A stretch of DNA of 64,000 nucleotides from Sporisorium sorghi (taxonomy: Eukaryota > Basidiomycota > Ustilaginomycetes > Ustilaginales > Ustilaginaceae): positions 1-64,000 of the forward strand of contig JALCCG010000067.1 of the NCBI GenBank assembly GCA_023212695.1, in the 5' to 3' direction. Numbering within the stretch: position 1 is the stretch's first letter; every line of letters starts with the position of its first letter. The notes below the pieces were generated by a model. The model did no database searches and had not been told where the DNA came from. It worked only from the letters and a program-made list of their open reading frames with translations. The translations under genes and the position numbers were made by a program. Positions 17,706 to 27,899 of the stretch are shown one piece after another.

Positions 17706-19772
17706 GTGATGGGCTTTAGACCTTACAAAAACGTACCGGATGAAGAGGAAACGAAGAGCAGATTCCATGGACGGATCAACATTTTCTTTTTCAGTGCCTT
17801 TTTAATCTTTTGTATCATTATCGTGCGCTTGGCCATCTTGCAGTTCGTTGAAGGCCCGGAGCTGGCAAGCCAGGAATCCGGGGGAGAGCAGAAGCACTTT
17901 CCGCTGCAGCCGATCCGGGGCAGCATCATCGACGCCTCTGGCGAGAAACTTGCCTACTCTACAGCTTCGAATTCCCTGTATATCACACTCATGAAGGATT
18001 ACAGCGAGAAGACGGACAAAGGGAAAGCCAATCAGCCGGAAGCAGAGGAGATGGCTAAGCGGATCGTTCAGGTCTTTAACAAGTATGGGGATCCGAACAT
18101 CGAACAGAAGACTGTAAAGAATGTGATGGATGACCTGGATCTGGAATATATCAAGCAGCATGGCTATGAACCCAGACTTATCAAGTCAGATTTGACCAAG
18201 GAAGAAATCGCTTATTTCATGGAGAACCGTGCGAAATTCCCCGGCATCCAGATTGTGGAGGAGAATGTAAGGCACTACGATCCGGATACGGTGGCGGTTC
18301 AGACGATCGGATATCTAAAGAAGTTCAAAGGTTCTAAAGACCTTAAGGATTATCAGGCTATTGATCAGAGCAACAAGGATCAGGATAATCCGGGATTAAT
18401 TTATACGGAAGAAGAGTGGATCGGTTATGACGGATTAGAGCGGATGTACCAGGAGGAGCTGCGCGGCAAGAGCGGGTATCTCAGTATTCCGATTAATCCG
18501 CAGAATATGGTGGATGGCGTACCGACGATGGTTGCCCCCGAAAAAGGCCTGAATATCCACACCACGATCCATAAGGACATTCAGGTCGCAACTGAGCAGG
18601 CCATTATGGATCGGCTTCAATATCTTCATACCAACCCTGTGTCGGGCAAACTTCATAAGGATGCTGTCACCGGCTATGCCGTCGCCATGGAAATTGATAC
18701 TGGCCATGTGGTCGCGATGGCCAGCATGCCGGATTACGACTCGAATGTGTGGGGAAGCGGAGGCAAAATTACGCAGGATGTCGTGGACTCGTCGGGTAAT
18801 GGCACGATCACGATATACGGATCAGGCAGATCGGGACACGGGTTCGAATCCATGATCTTTCTCGGTTCCGTTATCAAGCCGTTGACGGTACTGATCGGGT
18901 TGAATGAAGGATTATTTGGCCCTAATGATACGTATCCTGATCAAGGGTACGCTTCGATAGGTCGGGAAGGAAGCGAAACGAAAATTCGTAACTCCAGCGG
19001 CCATAGAATCGGACCCATTAAACCTCAGCAAGCGATTCAGCAATCATCGAATGCCTTCATGATCGATTGGGTTGGCAAAAGGTTAGTCAACAAGTATGGC
19101 GGCGAGAAGGGCGTTACGGTCTGGGATAAGTATATGGAGCAGTTTGGTCTTGGAGTAGTAACGGGGAGTGGTTTGCCTAAGGAGCATAAAGGACTGAAAA
19201 ATTATACGGATACAAAAGCAGCGGGAAGTAATCTGGCGGCGTTAGCCTACGCTTCCTTCGGTCAGCAGGGGAAATACACCCCTCTACAGCTTGCTCAATA
19301 CACGGTGATGCTGGCGAATGAAGGCAAGCGAATCAAGCCGCAGCTGGTCAGCAAAATAACGGATCAGAATGGAAAAGTGGTCAAGGAATTCGGGCGCGAG
19401 GTCCTTAATGAAGCTCATTTTCCCAAGCAATACTGGCAAATCATTAAACAGGGGATGAATACACAAGGTATCGCGGGTTTCGAAGATTTTAAATATGATT
19501 TTGCCCGCAAAACAGGTACATCCGAGCAATCATATAAAGGTGTTAACCTTGATAACGGCGTCTTCATCGCCTTTGCTCCGCGCGATAACCCGAAGCTGGC
19601 GGTCGCCGTTGTTGTGCCGGAAGGCGGCTTCGGCTCGCAAAGCGCCGCGCCGATTGCGAGGAAGATATTCGACGCTTATGACGAAGTCTATGGCCTTGAT
19701 GGAACGCCGCATCCGAAGAAGACTGAAGATCAGACGAAGGATAGCAGCGAGGACGAAAGCGGAGATCATTGA
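17706..19772 (+). CDS. Class B penicillin-binding protein (transpeptidase)
   Basis: 688 residues. A single N-terminal membrane segment (about 18-40, IFFFSAFLIFCIIIVRLAIL) is followed by the PBP dimerisation domain with RGSIIDASGEKLAYS. The transpeptidase domain has the active-site SVIK (about 387), SSN (about 445) and KTG (about 602). It therefore cross-links peptidoglycan outside the membrane. The start is GTG 17706, with AAGGAG 9 bp upstream; ATG 17709 is nearly equivalent. The tail is very acidic/polar (KKTEDQTKDSSEDE). It follows the Nudix gene by 27 bp. No PASTA domains are seen, so it is PBP2/PBPA-like rather than SpoVD/Pbp2B-like. Confidence 0.92.
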   Translation: MMGFRPYKNVPDEEETKSRFHGRINIFFFSAFLIFCIIIVRLAILQFVEGPELASQESGGEQKHFPLQPIRGSIIDASGEKLAYSTASNSLYITLMKDYSEKTDKGKANQPEAEEMAKRIVQVFNKYGDPNIEQKTVKNVMDDLDLEYIKQHGYEPRLIKSDLTKEEIAYFMENRAKFPGIQIVEENVRHYDPDTVAVQTIGYLKKFKGSKDLKDYQAIDQSNKDQDNPGLIYTEEEWIGYDGLERMYQEELRGKSGYLSIPINPQNMVDGVPTMVAPEKGLNIHTTIHKDIQVATEQAIMDRLQYLHTNPVSGKLHKDAVTGYAVAMEIDTGHVVAMASMPDYDSNVWGSGGKITQDVVDSSGNGTITIYGSGRSGHGFESMIFLGSVIKPLTVLIGLNEGLFGPNDTYPDQGYASIGREGSETKIRNSSGHRIGPIKPQQAIQQSSNAFMIDWVGKRLVNKYGGEKGVTVWDKYMEQFGLGVVTGSGLPKEHKGLKNYTDTKAAGSNLAALAYASFGQQGKYTPLQLAQYTVMLANEGKRIKPQLVSKITDQNGKVVKEFGREVLNEAHFPKQYWQIIKQGMNTQGIAGFEDFKYDFARKTGTSEQSYKGVNLDNGVFIAFAPRDNPKLAVAVVVPEGGFGSQSAAPIARKIFDAYDEVYGLDGTPHPKKTEDQTKDSSEDESGDH

Positions 19773-19877
19773 TTTAAGGGATCTAAGGTCAGCTATGATA
19801 AGCATTGGGTGAGTACATTATCCTAATGACCGCTATTTTTCAATTAAATATCGCTCGTAGAGACGCTTGTAATAATG

Positions 19878-19927
19878 AAAGGCAGGCTGTAGAGGCGAAC
19901 TTGATCCTCTCCATTCCTGCCTTTTTT
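19878..19927. terminator. Bidirectional intrinsic terminator between convergent genes
   Basis: AAAGGCAGG/CCTGCCTTT with inner stem AGAGG/CCTCT, T run on the plus strand, and A-rich left flank. It separates the PBP gene from the minus-strand pectin gene cluster. Confidence 0.85.
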
Positions 19928-19940
19928 GTATCCCATTTAA

Positions 19941-20972
19941 TCAATAAGGATTGTTCTTGATCTTCAGCACTTCTGCGAGAAAGGTTAATGCCAACCCTTG
20001 ACCCCAACCTTGTATCCGCTTATCAGGCACGCCTTTGTATCCTGCGGTATCCTTCATGACGGCCGTTCCCGCAGATACGCCGGTAACGGTGCCATCTTCG
20101 GTAATCTTGGTCAAAATGCCGTCAATCGACTTCTGCGTGTATTTATTGTAGATCCGTCCCTTGGTCAACAGGGCGGCGGCGATGCCGGCCGAGCCGGACG
20201 TTTCCAGCGGGGATTGCGGATCGGTCGTAATCGTATGCCACAGGCCGGATTCATGCTGCAGCCGGACCAGGGCGCTGAGCTGGTCGCGCAGCGAGCCTTC
20301 GATGATCATGAAGGATGGATGCGTGACCGGCACAAGCTCCAGGGCACGTGCCATCGTGATGGCGGCCCAAGCATTGCCCCGGCACCAGAAGACGCCGGAC
20401 ATATGATTGCCGGCGATGTTGTCCCAGCCGTGGTAATACAGATTCGTGACAGGGTCCTGCAGACAATCCTCATGGCCGTGATACTGCTTCAAGCCATCCT
20501 CGAAGTAATCCTCACGGTCCAGCATTACGCCGATCCGAAGCAGGAAGTATCCTGCCATAAACATCGTATCGACCCACGCCTGCTCCGGAAAGTTATACGT
20601 TTCGGAGTTCACCGTATGCTGAAAGATGCCGTTGCCGAAACGCTGTGCATCCTGCGTAAGAAATTCGGCCATTTCCTTGGCCGTTTCTATATAACGCTCA
20701 TCCCCATAAACTTCGTACAGGGAAAGCAGCGAGTGGCCGATGGAGACGCCGTTCACCGACAGCTTGGGCAGGCCCGCCTCCATATTTTCGTCCACCCAAG
20801 CTTTTAATTGCTCCATATAGTTCTTCTTTCCGGTTGCAGCGTAGGCTTCACATACTCCATAAAAAGCGACTCCGCCCGGCCAATCCCAGCTAAAATCCAT
20901 GCGGAAGGTTCGGTCAACCACCTGGTCGATCACTTGTTCAATACGTTGTTCATCAAACACGAGTGTTGGCAT
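19941..20972 (-). CDS. GH105 unsaturated rhamnogalacturonyl hydrolase (YteR/YesR-like)
   Basis: 343 residues of an alpha/alpha-barrel. SWDWPGGVAFYGV and AWVDTMFMAGYFLLR are hallmark GH105/GH88 segments; Asp135 in WVDTMFM aligns with the general acid/base Asp143 of YteR. MSGVFWCRGNAWAA and GYKGVPDKRIQGWGQG are further family motifs. The family removes unsaturated galacturonyl from lyase-generated rhamnogalacturonan disaccharides inside the cell. I use ATG 20972 since the ribosome binding site AAAGGAG lies inside the longer ORF that begins at 20990. It is the last gene of the transporter operon. Confidence 0.9.
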   Translation of the reverse strand: MPTLVFDEQRIEQVIDQVVDRTFRMDFSWDWPGGVAFYGVCEAYAATGKKNYMEQLKAWVDENMEAGLPKLSVNGVSIGHSLLSLYEVYGDERYIETAKEMAEFLTQDAQRFGNGIFQHTVNSETYNFPEQAWVDTMFMAGYFLLRIGVMLDREDYFEDGLKQYHGHEDCLQDPVTNLYYHGWDNIAGNHMSGVFWCRGNAWAAITMARALELVPVTHPSFMIIEGSLRDQLSALVRLQHESGLWHTITTDPQSPLETSGSAGIAAALLTKGRIYNKYTQKSIDGILTKITEDGTVTGVSAGTAVMKDTAGYKGVPDKRIQGWGQGLALTFLAEVLKIKNNPY

Positions 20973-21048
20973 AACAGTTACTCCTTTCATAATGGGCCTC
21001 CTGATCAGATGGGAAGGTTATCGTGTCATGGGAATCAAAATAAGCTGA

Positions 21049-21882
21049 TTATCCTTTCAGTCCGGTCGTGCTGATCCCTTCCACAATGTATTTCTGGAAG
21101 ATGAAGAAAACGATTACGACCGGCAGCAGCGATAGCGTAGCCATAGCGAACATCCCGCCCCAGTTGTTAAGCGACTCTCCATCGAGGAACAGCTTCAAGG
21201 CAAGAGACACCGGATATTTCTCCGGGTTGTTCAAGTAGATGAGCGGATTGATGAAATCATCCCATCTCCAGTAGAAGGAGAAGATCGAGCAAGTAATCAG
21301 AGCAGGCACGATCAGAGGCACGACCACCCTGAAGAATATCCCGTATTTGCTGCAGCCATCTATTTTAGCCGCTTCATCCAGCTCCTTCGGAATGGTGCGG
21401 ATGAACTGCATGATGAGGAAGATGAAGAACGGAATGCCGAAGAATTGGGGTACAATCAACGGCTTGAAGGATGATAGCCAGCCGAACTTGGCAAACATCA
21501 CGTACTGCGGGACGATCACCACATCATGCGGCAGCATCATCGTAATCATCATGCAGGCAAACCAGAACTGCTGTCCGAAGAACCGGGTTCGAGCCAAACC
21601 GAAGGCAACAAGGGCGGAGGAAGCCACGGCCCCGATCGTGGAGATGATGACAATGATGAACGAGTTTGTAAAGAAGGTAGCAAACGTGGTCCCTGCAAAG
21701 CCCTTCCAGCCTGTGGCATAGTTCGAGAATTCAAGCCGGCTTGGAATCAGGCTGTAGGCGGTCGTAAATATTTCATGATTGGGCTTAAGCGAGCTTGCCA
21801 CCAGCCACAGAATCGGATAGGTCATGCCGAGGGCGAACAATCCGACCAGGGTGTGGTAGAGGATGCGTCTGGATTTGGTCAT
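21049..21882 (-). CDS. Carbohydrate ABC transporter permease (MalG type)
   Basis: 277 residues with six membrane segments and the EAA loop [23 protein letters not shown] 21882 is preceded by AAAGGAG about 10 bp away; the TTG at 21891 sits too close to that site. It overlaps the other permease region by a few bases of spacing, indicating a transcriptional unit. It pairs with the upstream MalF-type permease and probably carries pectin-derived oligosaccharides, given the GH105 neighbour. Confidence 0.9.
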   Translation of the reverse strand: MTKSRRILYHTLVGLFALGMTYPILWLVASSLKPNHEIFTTAYSLIPSRLEFSNYATGWKGFAGTTFATFFTNSFIIVIISTIGAVASSALVAFGLARTRFFGQQFWFACMMITMMLPHDVVIVPQYVMFAKFGWLSSFKPLIVPQFFGIPFFIFLIMQFIRTIPKELDEAAKIDGCSKYGIFFRVVVPLIVPALITCSIFSFYWRWDDFINPLIYLNNPEKYPVSLALKLFLDGESLNNWGGMFAMATLSLLPVVIVFFIFQKYIVEGISTTGLKG

Positions 21883-21887
21883 AACCG

Positions 21888-22787
21888 TCAATCTCCTTTC
21901 GACTCGTAGTGAACCCAGCGGGTAGATGATCTGAAGATGAGCAAGGTCAGGACACCGACGATAAGAAGCATGATCCAGGCAAGCGCTGATGCGTAACCCA
22001 TTTCAAAATGCGAGAACGCCTTGCGGTATAAGTAAAGTGAATAGAGCAGCGTCTGATCCAGAGGTCCGCCTTCTCCGCGCGATATGATATAGGCGGGGGT
22101 GAATGTGAGGAACGCCGATATGGTCTGAAGTGTCAGGTTAAATAAAATGATGGGGCTTAACATGGGCAGCGTAATCTTGAAAAAGCGATGGACCGCGTTG
22201 GCGCCGTCCACGCTGGCAGCTTCATAGTAATCCTTCGGAATGTTTTTGAGCCCGGCCAGAAATATAATCATCGAAGAACCGAACTGCCAGATCGATAAAG
22301 CGATCAGTGTCCAGAGTGCCGTACTGGGATTCCCAATCCAAGACGTGGTGGAATGAATCCCGAACAAGGACAGGGCAGAGTTCACGAGCCCCTTGTCACC
22401 GAAGATTTGCTGCCACATGATGGCTACAGCCACACTGCCGCCGATGAGCGATGGCAGGTAGAAGGCAGAACGGTATAGTCCTACCGCCTTGGTAGCGGTA
22501 TTCAGAATCATGGCAACGAAGAGGGCGAAGATGAGGCGAAGGGGGACACTTGCAAATACATAGGTGAAGGTGACCTGAAACGACTTGCCGATTTTGTCAT
22601 CCTCCAGAAACAATCGTTCATAATTGGCCAGACCGAGCCACCTGGGCGCTTCCATCAGGTTGTAATTCGTAAACGAATAATACAGGGATGACAGGATGGG
22701 ATATAACGTAAAGATGAGAAAGCCAAGAACGAACGGAGCAGAGAATACATAACCCGTAATATGTTCGTTCTCACGGAGTCTCTTCAT
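21888..22787 (-). CDS. Carbohydrate ABC transporter permease (MalF/UgpA type)
   Basis: 299 residues, six membrane segments, and the coupling loop [22 protein letters not shown]. Start ATG 22787 lies 9 bp after AGGGG; the TTG at 22796 overlaps that site. It is the first permease of the pair downstream of the binding-protein gene, with an intergenic hairpin between them. Membrane protein of a CUT1-type importer; the ATPase is probably a shared MsmX-like subunit encoded elsewhere, as none is in this cluster. Confidence 0.9.
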   Translation of the reverse strand: MKRLRENEHITGYVFSAPFVLGFLIFTLYPILSSLYYSFTNYNLMEAPRWLGLANYERLFLEDDKIGKSFQVTFTYVFASVPLRLIFALFVAMILNTATKAVGLYRSAFYLPSLIGGSVAVAIMWQQIFGDKGLVNSALSLFGIHSTTSWIGNPSTALWTLIALSIWQFGSSMIIFLAGLKNIPKDYYEAASVDGANAVHRFFKITLPMLSPIILFNLTLQTISAFLTFTPAYIISRGEGGPLDQTLLYSLYLYRKAFSHFEMGYASALAWIMLLIVGVLTLLIFRSSTRWVHYESKGD

Positions 22788-22844
22788 GATCTTCAACCCC
22801 TACAATTCAGATTTGATAACGCCCCGTGTTGGGGTCATTGATGT

Positions 22845-22893
22845 AAAAAAGGCATCTCTTGCGCACACAGGTAAGACGTGCGGGAGATGCCTT
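22845..22893 (-). terminator. Hairpin between binding-protein and permease genes
   Basis: On the minus strand AAGGCATCTCCCGCAC pairs with GTGCGCAAGAGATGCCTT and is followed by six T. It lies after the binding-protein stop (22911) and before the permease start. Probable partial terminator or mRNA stabiliser that sets a high binding-protein to permease ratio. Confidence 0.75.
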
Positions 22894-22910
22894 GTCTAAC
22901 CATGCTCTGG

Positions 22911-24251
22911 TTACTGCTGAGATCTGGCCAAAATGGCGTTGGCTTCCTTGCGGAACTCAGCCGCGGCATCTTCGATCGAGATTTTCTTGAACAGGATGCG
23001 TTCGCTGAGATCGCGCAGGAGCTTCTCAATCTCAACTGCTCCGATTGGATTCGGAGGATCTCCTTGCGTGCTGTTGGCTTCCGCCCAAGTGACATAGTCA
23101 AAGATCTTGGCTTCGTTCTCTGACAGCAGCGGTTTGAGCGCTTCCTTCACCTTGGCGGATACCGGCACCCCGCGTTCGCCCTTGATCAGCTTGTTGGCTT
23201 CGATATCATTGATGAAGAAACTGATGAATTTGGCGGCTTCTTCTTTATGCTTCGAGGTTTCGGTGACCGAGAAATACATGGAAGGTTTCAGGAAGAGACC
23301 GTCTTTCGTTCCGGGACCCGGCATGGGATTCAGCTCCAACGGACGATCAGTCACCAGATTGGCCACGGCGAGGAACTGGTTGGACCAGCCGGTACCCGAT
23401 ATGGAGTTGCCAAGAACGATTTCATCTTCTTCGGCTACGCCTTTCTTCTGGGCTTCCTTATCCAGAGACAGGATATATCCGTTGTCGTACCATTTCTGGT
23501 AGCGGGTGAAATAATCGATGAACGCCTGGTCATCGCCGTATCCGATCGTCTTGCCGTCGGCACTGTACATTTTCTGGCCGATGGTTCTTAGATAATAGGG
23601 GAAGAAGACGTCATGCCGGTAAGCAAAGCCCCCGATTTGCAGTCCTTTTTCCTTGGCTTGGGCCCCCATTTTGTCCATGTCGTCCCAAGTCCATTCCTTG
23701 GATGGAATGTCAATGCCATTCTTCTTCATTGTCTCGACGTCGAACGTTGTTTGGAGTGCATTCACGCCGAGATTCAAGGCAACCAGCTTGCCGTTGACCT
23801 CGCCTCCGCTCAGCGCATTCTCGCTGACGTCGGCCACATCCAGCTCGCCGCTCTCGGTGAACGGCTTCAGATCAGCCAGCTGATTCCGGCCTGCGTATTG
23901 ATTCAGATAGGAGATGTCCATCTGAATAATGTCCGGGAGTCCGCCGGCCACCGCTTGGGGAGCGAGCTTCTTCCAGTAATCATCGAACGGGGCGTACTCA
24001 GGCTCAATTGTGACGTGTGGATTCTGAGCTTCATACATCTCAATGACCTTCAGGGTGTAATCATGCCGGGATTGTCCGCCCCACCATGCAATGCGGAGTT
24101 TGACCGGATCCTTGCTATCGCTCGCAGCAGCTGGCGGTGTCTCGGTTCCGGTTTCACTGCTTGCCGGCGTCTCTGCAGCACCGCCGCCCGAACAGCCGAT
24201 CAAACTTCCAATCAGGGAAAACATCAGAACTGCGGTTAATACTTTTTTCAT
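22911..24251 (-). CDS. Sugar ABC transporter substrate-binding lipoprotein
   Basis: 446 residues. Signal peptide with lipobox LIGC (Cys20), then a Ser/Ala/Pro-rich linker and a SBP type 1 fold (VKLRIAWWGGQSRHDYTLKVIEMYE). GGLPDIIQMDISYLNQYA and NEDDE-type loops are consistent with extracellular solute-binding family 1. Start ATG 24251 follows GGGGAGG. It is the first gene of the transporter operon. The likely ligand is an oligosaccharide from rhamnogalacturonan, inferred from GH105 and the acetylesterase nearby. Confidence 0.9.
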   Translation of the reverse strand: MKKVLTAVLMFSLIGSLIGCSGGGAAETPASSETGTETPPAAASDSKDPVKLRIAWWGGQSRHDYTLKVIEMYEAQNPHVTIEPEYAPFDDYWKKLAPQAVAGGLPDIIQMDISYLNQYAGRNQLADLKPFTESGELDVADVSENALSGGEVNGKLVALNLGVNALQTTFDVETMKKNGIDIPSKEWTWDDMDKMGAQAKEKGLQIGGFAYRHDVFFPYYLRTIGQKMYSADGKTIGYGDDQAFIDYFTRYQKWYDNGYILSLDKEAQKKGVAEEDEIVLGNSISGTGWSNQFLAVANLVTDRPLELNPMPGPGTKDGLFLKPSMYFSVTETSKHKEEAAKFISFFINDIEANKLIKGERGVPVSAKVKEALKPLLSENEAKIFDYVTWAEANSTQGDPPNPIGAVEIEKLLRDLSERILFKKISIEDAAAEFRKEANAILARSQQ

Positions 24252-24293
24252 TCCATTTCCTCCCCTTTGTTAATAAACCATATCGACCCTAAA

Positions 24294-24307
24294 TGTTAGT
24301 GCTTACA
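24294..24307 (-). promoter_or_regulatory. Candidate CcpA-binding cre site
   Basis: TGTAAGCACTAACA on the minus strand matches the cre consensus TGWAARCGYTWNCW at 13 of 14 positions (G to A at the centre). It is about 43 bp upstream of the binding-protein start, fitting carbon-catabolite control of pectin sugar uptake. Confidence 0.6.
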
Positions 24308-24397
24308 TTCCCAATTATCTTGTGTTAGAGGGGAAAGAGTAAGGAAAAAAACCGTGCAGTTTGTTTAAAAAGCAGAGATGTACGTACAAGTTAACCT

Positions 24398-25936
24398 CTA
24401 TTTTTTCATAAATTCGGAGGGTGTACAGCCGATCTGCTTCTTGAATACCTGACTGAAATATTGAGGATTGTCACCGAAACCAAGCAGCTCCGCCATCTCG
24501 AATATTTTGATATCCGGGTCGCTCTGCATCATTTCGATTGCACGCTTCATCCGTAATTTCATAACGTAGTTGGAGAATTTCTCGCCTGTCTCCTTCTTGA
24601 AGAGTTTGCCGAGATAGTCTGCGTTCATATACAGCATGTCATTGGCTACCAGATTGAGCGTAAGCTCCGAGTTCCCAAGCTGCTGTTCGATGATCTCAAC
24701 GACCTTGCGAACGATGGCATTGTATTTGACTTTGTTCTGCTCGAAGTTCCGCTGCGTAATTTCCCTTACCGTGTCTTCGAGAAATGCTTGAATGGCATGC
24801 AAGGTGCTCATCTCGGCGATTTCCGGAATCCGCGCATATCGCTGCTGCATCTGTTCAGGGTCGGTTAGACGGATGAGGGACACATATTGCTGGATCACGT
24901 AGGATTTGGTCAGTTCAATGCTGAGCTGCGCCCGCTTCAGCTCTTGAACGAATTCTGCCAGGGCAAGCTCCGCTTCTTTGCGGTGACCGGATCGGACAGG
25001 CATGCACAGTCGTTCCTCATCGAGAACAAAACCTCCCTCCAGGCTGCCACTATGAAGGGTATCCTCTGTGGTGATCATCCCGCTTTCATCCAAGTAGAAG
25101 CGGTAGTTGAGGCACTGCAATGTATCCCGGTAGAGCTTCCGCGCCAGAGTAACAGGCCCGGGATCGCTAATGGCGATCGTTACATCCATCTTGTAATACT
25201 GTTTAAAGGTACAGCGGATATCCTGAAGCTGTTGATGGAGCTGTTCATCGTCTCGATTCTCGATAAGCACCAGAACCTGCTGCCCAATGGTAGTGCTCAG
25301 CAGGGTGGAGTCTAGGAGGTCTTCGGCAATATTCTTTACGGCGAATTGATGCTCAAATTCCACGTTGCCCTCCAGCTGGAACAACAGCAGGCGCACGGGT
25401 TGATCGAAGCTGTATTGAAACAAGCTACGGTATTCCTCCAGGTCATGACGTCCATAGGTTTTGTTGGTGACAAACTCCTTGAGAACCTGCTCTTTGACGT
25501 GAGGCAGCACCCTGCGGAGGCGGCCCTTCATCTCTTGAATGAATGACTCCTTATGCTGCAATGCCGTCAGTTCGCCAATGACCTCCTTCAGGGCTTCGCC
25601 GATTTTGATCTCGTCGGTAGGCTTCAGCAGGTAATGCTTCACGCCGTACTGCATGGCACGGTTGGCATACTCAAATTCGCCGAAGCCAGACAGCAGCACG
25701 AATTTGATATGGGGATGGGAGGCGTAGGTTTTGGCTACGAGCTCCAGCCCATCCAGTCCGGGCATGCGAATATCGCAAACAACGATATCCGGTGCCTCTC
25801 TCATGATTTTTTCATATGCCTGGATCCCGTTCTGGGCAGTGCCTGCAAGTATGGTCTGATATGCTGGCCAGTCTACCATCTGGGATATGCCGTCCAGAAT
25901 AATTCGTTCATCGTCCACAAGCAGAACCTTATACAT
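24398..25936 (-). CDS. Response regulator with AraC-type DNA-binding domain (YesN-like)
   Basis: 512 residues. The N-terminal receiver has VDDE (8-10), the phospho-acceptor Asp55 in VVCDIRMPGLDG, Ser/Thr near LLSGFGEFEYA and Lys in LLKPTDE. Residues about 400-512 form an AraC helix-turn-helix pair (LNLVANDMLYMNADYLGKLFKKETGEKF and AELLGFGDNPQYFSQVFKKQIGCTPSEF). It should activate pectin-utilisation genes when phosphorylated by the adjacent kinase, whose gene is 15 bp upstream in the same direction. The start ATG follows GGAGGG. Confidence 0.92.
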   Translation of the reverse strand: MYKVLLVDDERIILDGISQMVDWPAYQTILAGTAQNGIQAYEKIMREAPDIVVCDIRMPGLDGLELVAKTYASHPHIKFVLLSGFGEFEYANRAMQYGVKHYLLKPTDEIKIGEALKEVIGELTALQHKESFIQEMKGRLRRVLPHVKEQVLKEFVTNKTYGRHDLEEYRSLFQYSFDQPVRLLLFQLEGNVEFEHQFAVKNIAEDLLDSTLLSTTIGQQVLVLIENRDDEQLHQQLQDIRCTFKQYYKMDVTIAISDPGPVTLARKLYRDTLQCLNYRFYLDESGMITTEDTLHSGSLEGGFVLDEERLCMPVRSGHRKEAELALAEFVQELKRAQLSIELTKSYVIQQYVSLIRLTDPEQMQQRYARIPEIAEMSTLHAIQAFLEDTVREITQRNFEQNKVKYNAIVRKVVEIIEQQLGNSELTLNLVANDMLYMNADYLGKLFKKETGEKFSNYVMKLRMKRAIEMMQSDPDIKIFEMAELLGFGDNPQYFSQVFKKQIGCTPSEFMKK

Positions 25937-25951
25937 CGAACAATCCCTCCG

Positions 25952-27679
25952 TTATTTAGGTAACGACAGAATCACCCGGGTTCCAAGCCCCGGCCCGCTG
26001 TCAATGGTTAAGCCATAATGTTCGCCAAAAGCAAGCTTGATTCGTTCATCGATGTTTAACAGTCCGATTCCGTTACCACTGGTTGTCAAATTGCCGCTTC
26101 GCAGTTGCATAAGCGTATCCGGCCCCATGCCCGGGCCATCATCCTCCACCACAACGCAGAAAGCGGAGGGGGTCTCCTTGCAGAACAAGATGATTCGGCA
26201 AGGCTCAATTGAAGGCTCCAGTGCATAATGGATGGCATTCTCAAGCAGGGGCTGAAGGGTCAGCTTGGGAATGGGGCGCTGCCAGTCCTGCTCCTGTACA
26301 TCCATTGTAAATTGGAGGCGGTCTTCAAACCGGAACCTCTGAATGAGGATGTAATTCCGGACAATCTCCAGCTCCTCGCCCAGCGTCAGAATCGGTTCTT
26401 TCAGGCTGACCGAGTTGCGGAGAAGGAAAGCCAGGGCCTGCACCATATCGGAGATTTGAGACTGCTTGTTCATCTTCGCCAGCCAGTTCACGGATTCCAG
26501 GGTGTTATACAGAAAGTGGGGATTGATCTGGGCTTGCAGTGCTTTGAACTCGGTTTCTTTAATTAACAGCCGGTTCGAATAGTTCTCGGTAATGAGGGCA
26601 TTGATTCTCTCGATCATGAGTCGGAATGTCCGGTGCAGCAGGCCCAGCTCATTCATGGCTACAGGCGTCGCATCCTGGGGCAGAACATTGGCTTCTGCAA
26701 AGTTTCCTTTTTCCGCGAGTTTCATCCGGGTAATAAGACTTTCGATGGGACGTGTCAGCCCTCGGCTGAACCGTATACCGAGCAGGATCGCAACAGCGAA
26801 TATCATCGTGAACACGATAATGACGAGCTCTTTAATGAATATGATTTGCTTGAAGGCTTGGTTGAATGGCGTGACGTTCATATAAGTCCAGCCCGTATTG
26901 GCGGAGCGGTTATGTGCGATGAAATAGGTATGGCCGTCCATTTCACGCGTGAGGTATCCGTTTCCCGATGACAGGGAGGATTGAATAGCTGCCGGATCAA
27001 AGTGCGGTGTTTGCGGATAGATTAGATCCGTACCCGCAGTCATGATCAGATCCCCGCCAGCGGACTTGCGAACGATTTTATCCATATTGATTCGGATAAT
27101 GATGGTCCCCAAGTAATGCAGGTCGAACAGCGTACCGGTATAGGAACGTATTTCCCGGGAAAGTAACAGGGCCGAGTCCTGTTCGTCAGGGTAGATCCAG
27201 CGTTCCTCGCCATCGGCATCCCCGGCAAGCTGAAGGATATGTTCTTTCTTAGCCGGATCAATTGGAACGATGCTGCCGACATCATGCTGTTTATCGTAGG
27301 AGTCAATCAAGTGGATGGAATAAAGCATGGGCTCGGAGCCGACATAATTCAGAAGGCGGTCCACAAGATGCTGCCTCAGTATGAGCCGGTCATAATCAGA
27401 GTCGCTCCCCGAGATGGAGCGCAACAGGTTTTGGATCTGGGTATCGGTTATGATGTTGAAGGAGAGCTGTTCGATCCGCTCGAGCTCTGACTCAATGGCA
27501 GATGAGGACAGGTGCAGAACCTGGGATGATTTGAGGTACAGCTGCTCGTCGTAGATGGAGAACGCATACTGCTGGACGATGACGGCGAAGGTAAATGCCA
27601 TCGCAACGATCAGGCTGATAAGAAGTGAGAGTTTGTTTTTGATTTTCATATTTTTATAGATGGCACTCCATTTTTGCAC
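25952..27679 (-). CDS. YesM-type sensor histidine kinase
   Basis: 575 residues from GTG 27679, with AAGGAGA 8 bp upstream; a longer ATG ORF (27787) lacks a ribosome binding site. One membrane segment near residue 15-35, an extracellular Cache-like sensor, a second segment (about 270-295) and a HAMP region. The kinase core has the phospho-acceptor in QINPHFLYNTLESVNWLA, N box LLENAIHYALEP, G1 EDDGPGMG and G2 GNGIGLLNIDERI, matching the YesM/LytS HisKA_7TM-less class. It lies just upstream of the response regulator on the minus strand. A pectin-derived ligand is inferred from context. Confidence 0.9.
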   Translation of the reverse strand: MQKWSAIYKNMKIKNKLSLLISLIVAMAFTFAVIVQQYAFSIYDEQLYLKSSQVLHLSSSAIESELERIEQLSFNIITDTQIQNLLRSISGSDSDYDRLILRQHLVDRLLNYVGSEPMLYSIHLIDSYDKQHDVGSIVPIDPAKKEHILQLAGDADGEERWIYPDEQDSALLLSREIRSYTGTLFDLHYLGTIIIRINMDKIVRKSAGGDLIMTAGTDLIYPQTPHFDPAAIQSSLSSGNGYLTREMDGHTYFIAHNRSANTGWTYMNVTPFNQAFKQIIFIKELVIIVFTMIFAVAILLGIRFSRGLTRPIESLITRMKLAEKGNFAEANVLPQDATPVAMNELGLLHRTFRLMIERINALITENYSNRLLIKETEFKALQAQINPHFLYNTLESVNWLAKMNKQSQISDMVQALAFLLRNSVSLKEPILTLGEELEIVRNYILIQRFRFEDRLQFTMDVQEQDWQRPIPKLTLQPLLENAIHYALEPSIEPCRIILFCKETPSAFCVVVEDDGPGMGPDTLMQLRSGNLTTSGNGIGLLNIDERIKLAFGEHYGLTIDSGPGLGTRVILSLPK

Positions 27680-27899
27680 GGCAACGTCTCCTTGTGCTTG
27701 ACCTTGAAATGTTGTGTACACATTATGTACCGGGTTGTAAACGCTGTCAATATTGTTATTGGGCAGTAAACTAGTGCAAGGTTTCAAGATACAGTCGGTT
27801 ATTTAAACAAGATGGACGGTTATTTGGATTTATTTCGGGAGGCGTGCGGTACATAATGGTTCAGAGGGTAACAGCAGCCTTGGGGAGGTGTAAAGTACT

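Noticed and set aside
19998..20807. 269-residue plus-strand ORF across the GH105 gene
   Set aside because: Opposite strand of GH105 catalytic motifs; no ribosome binding site.
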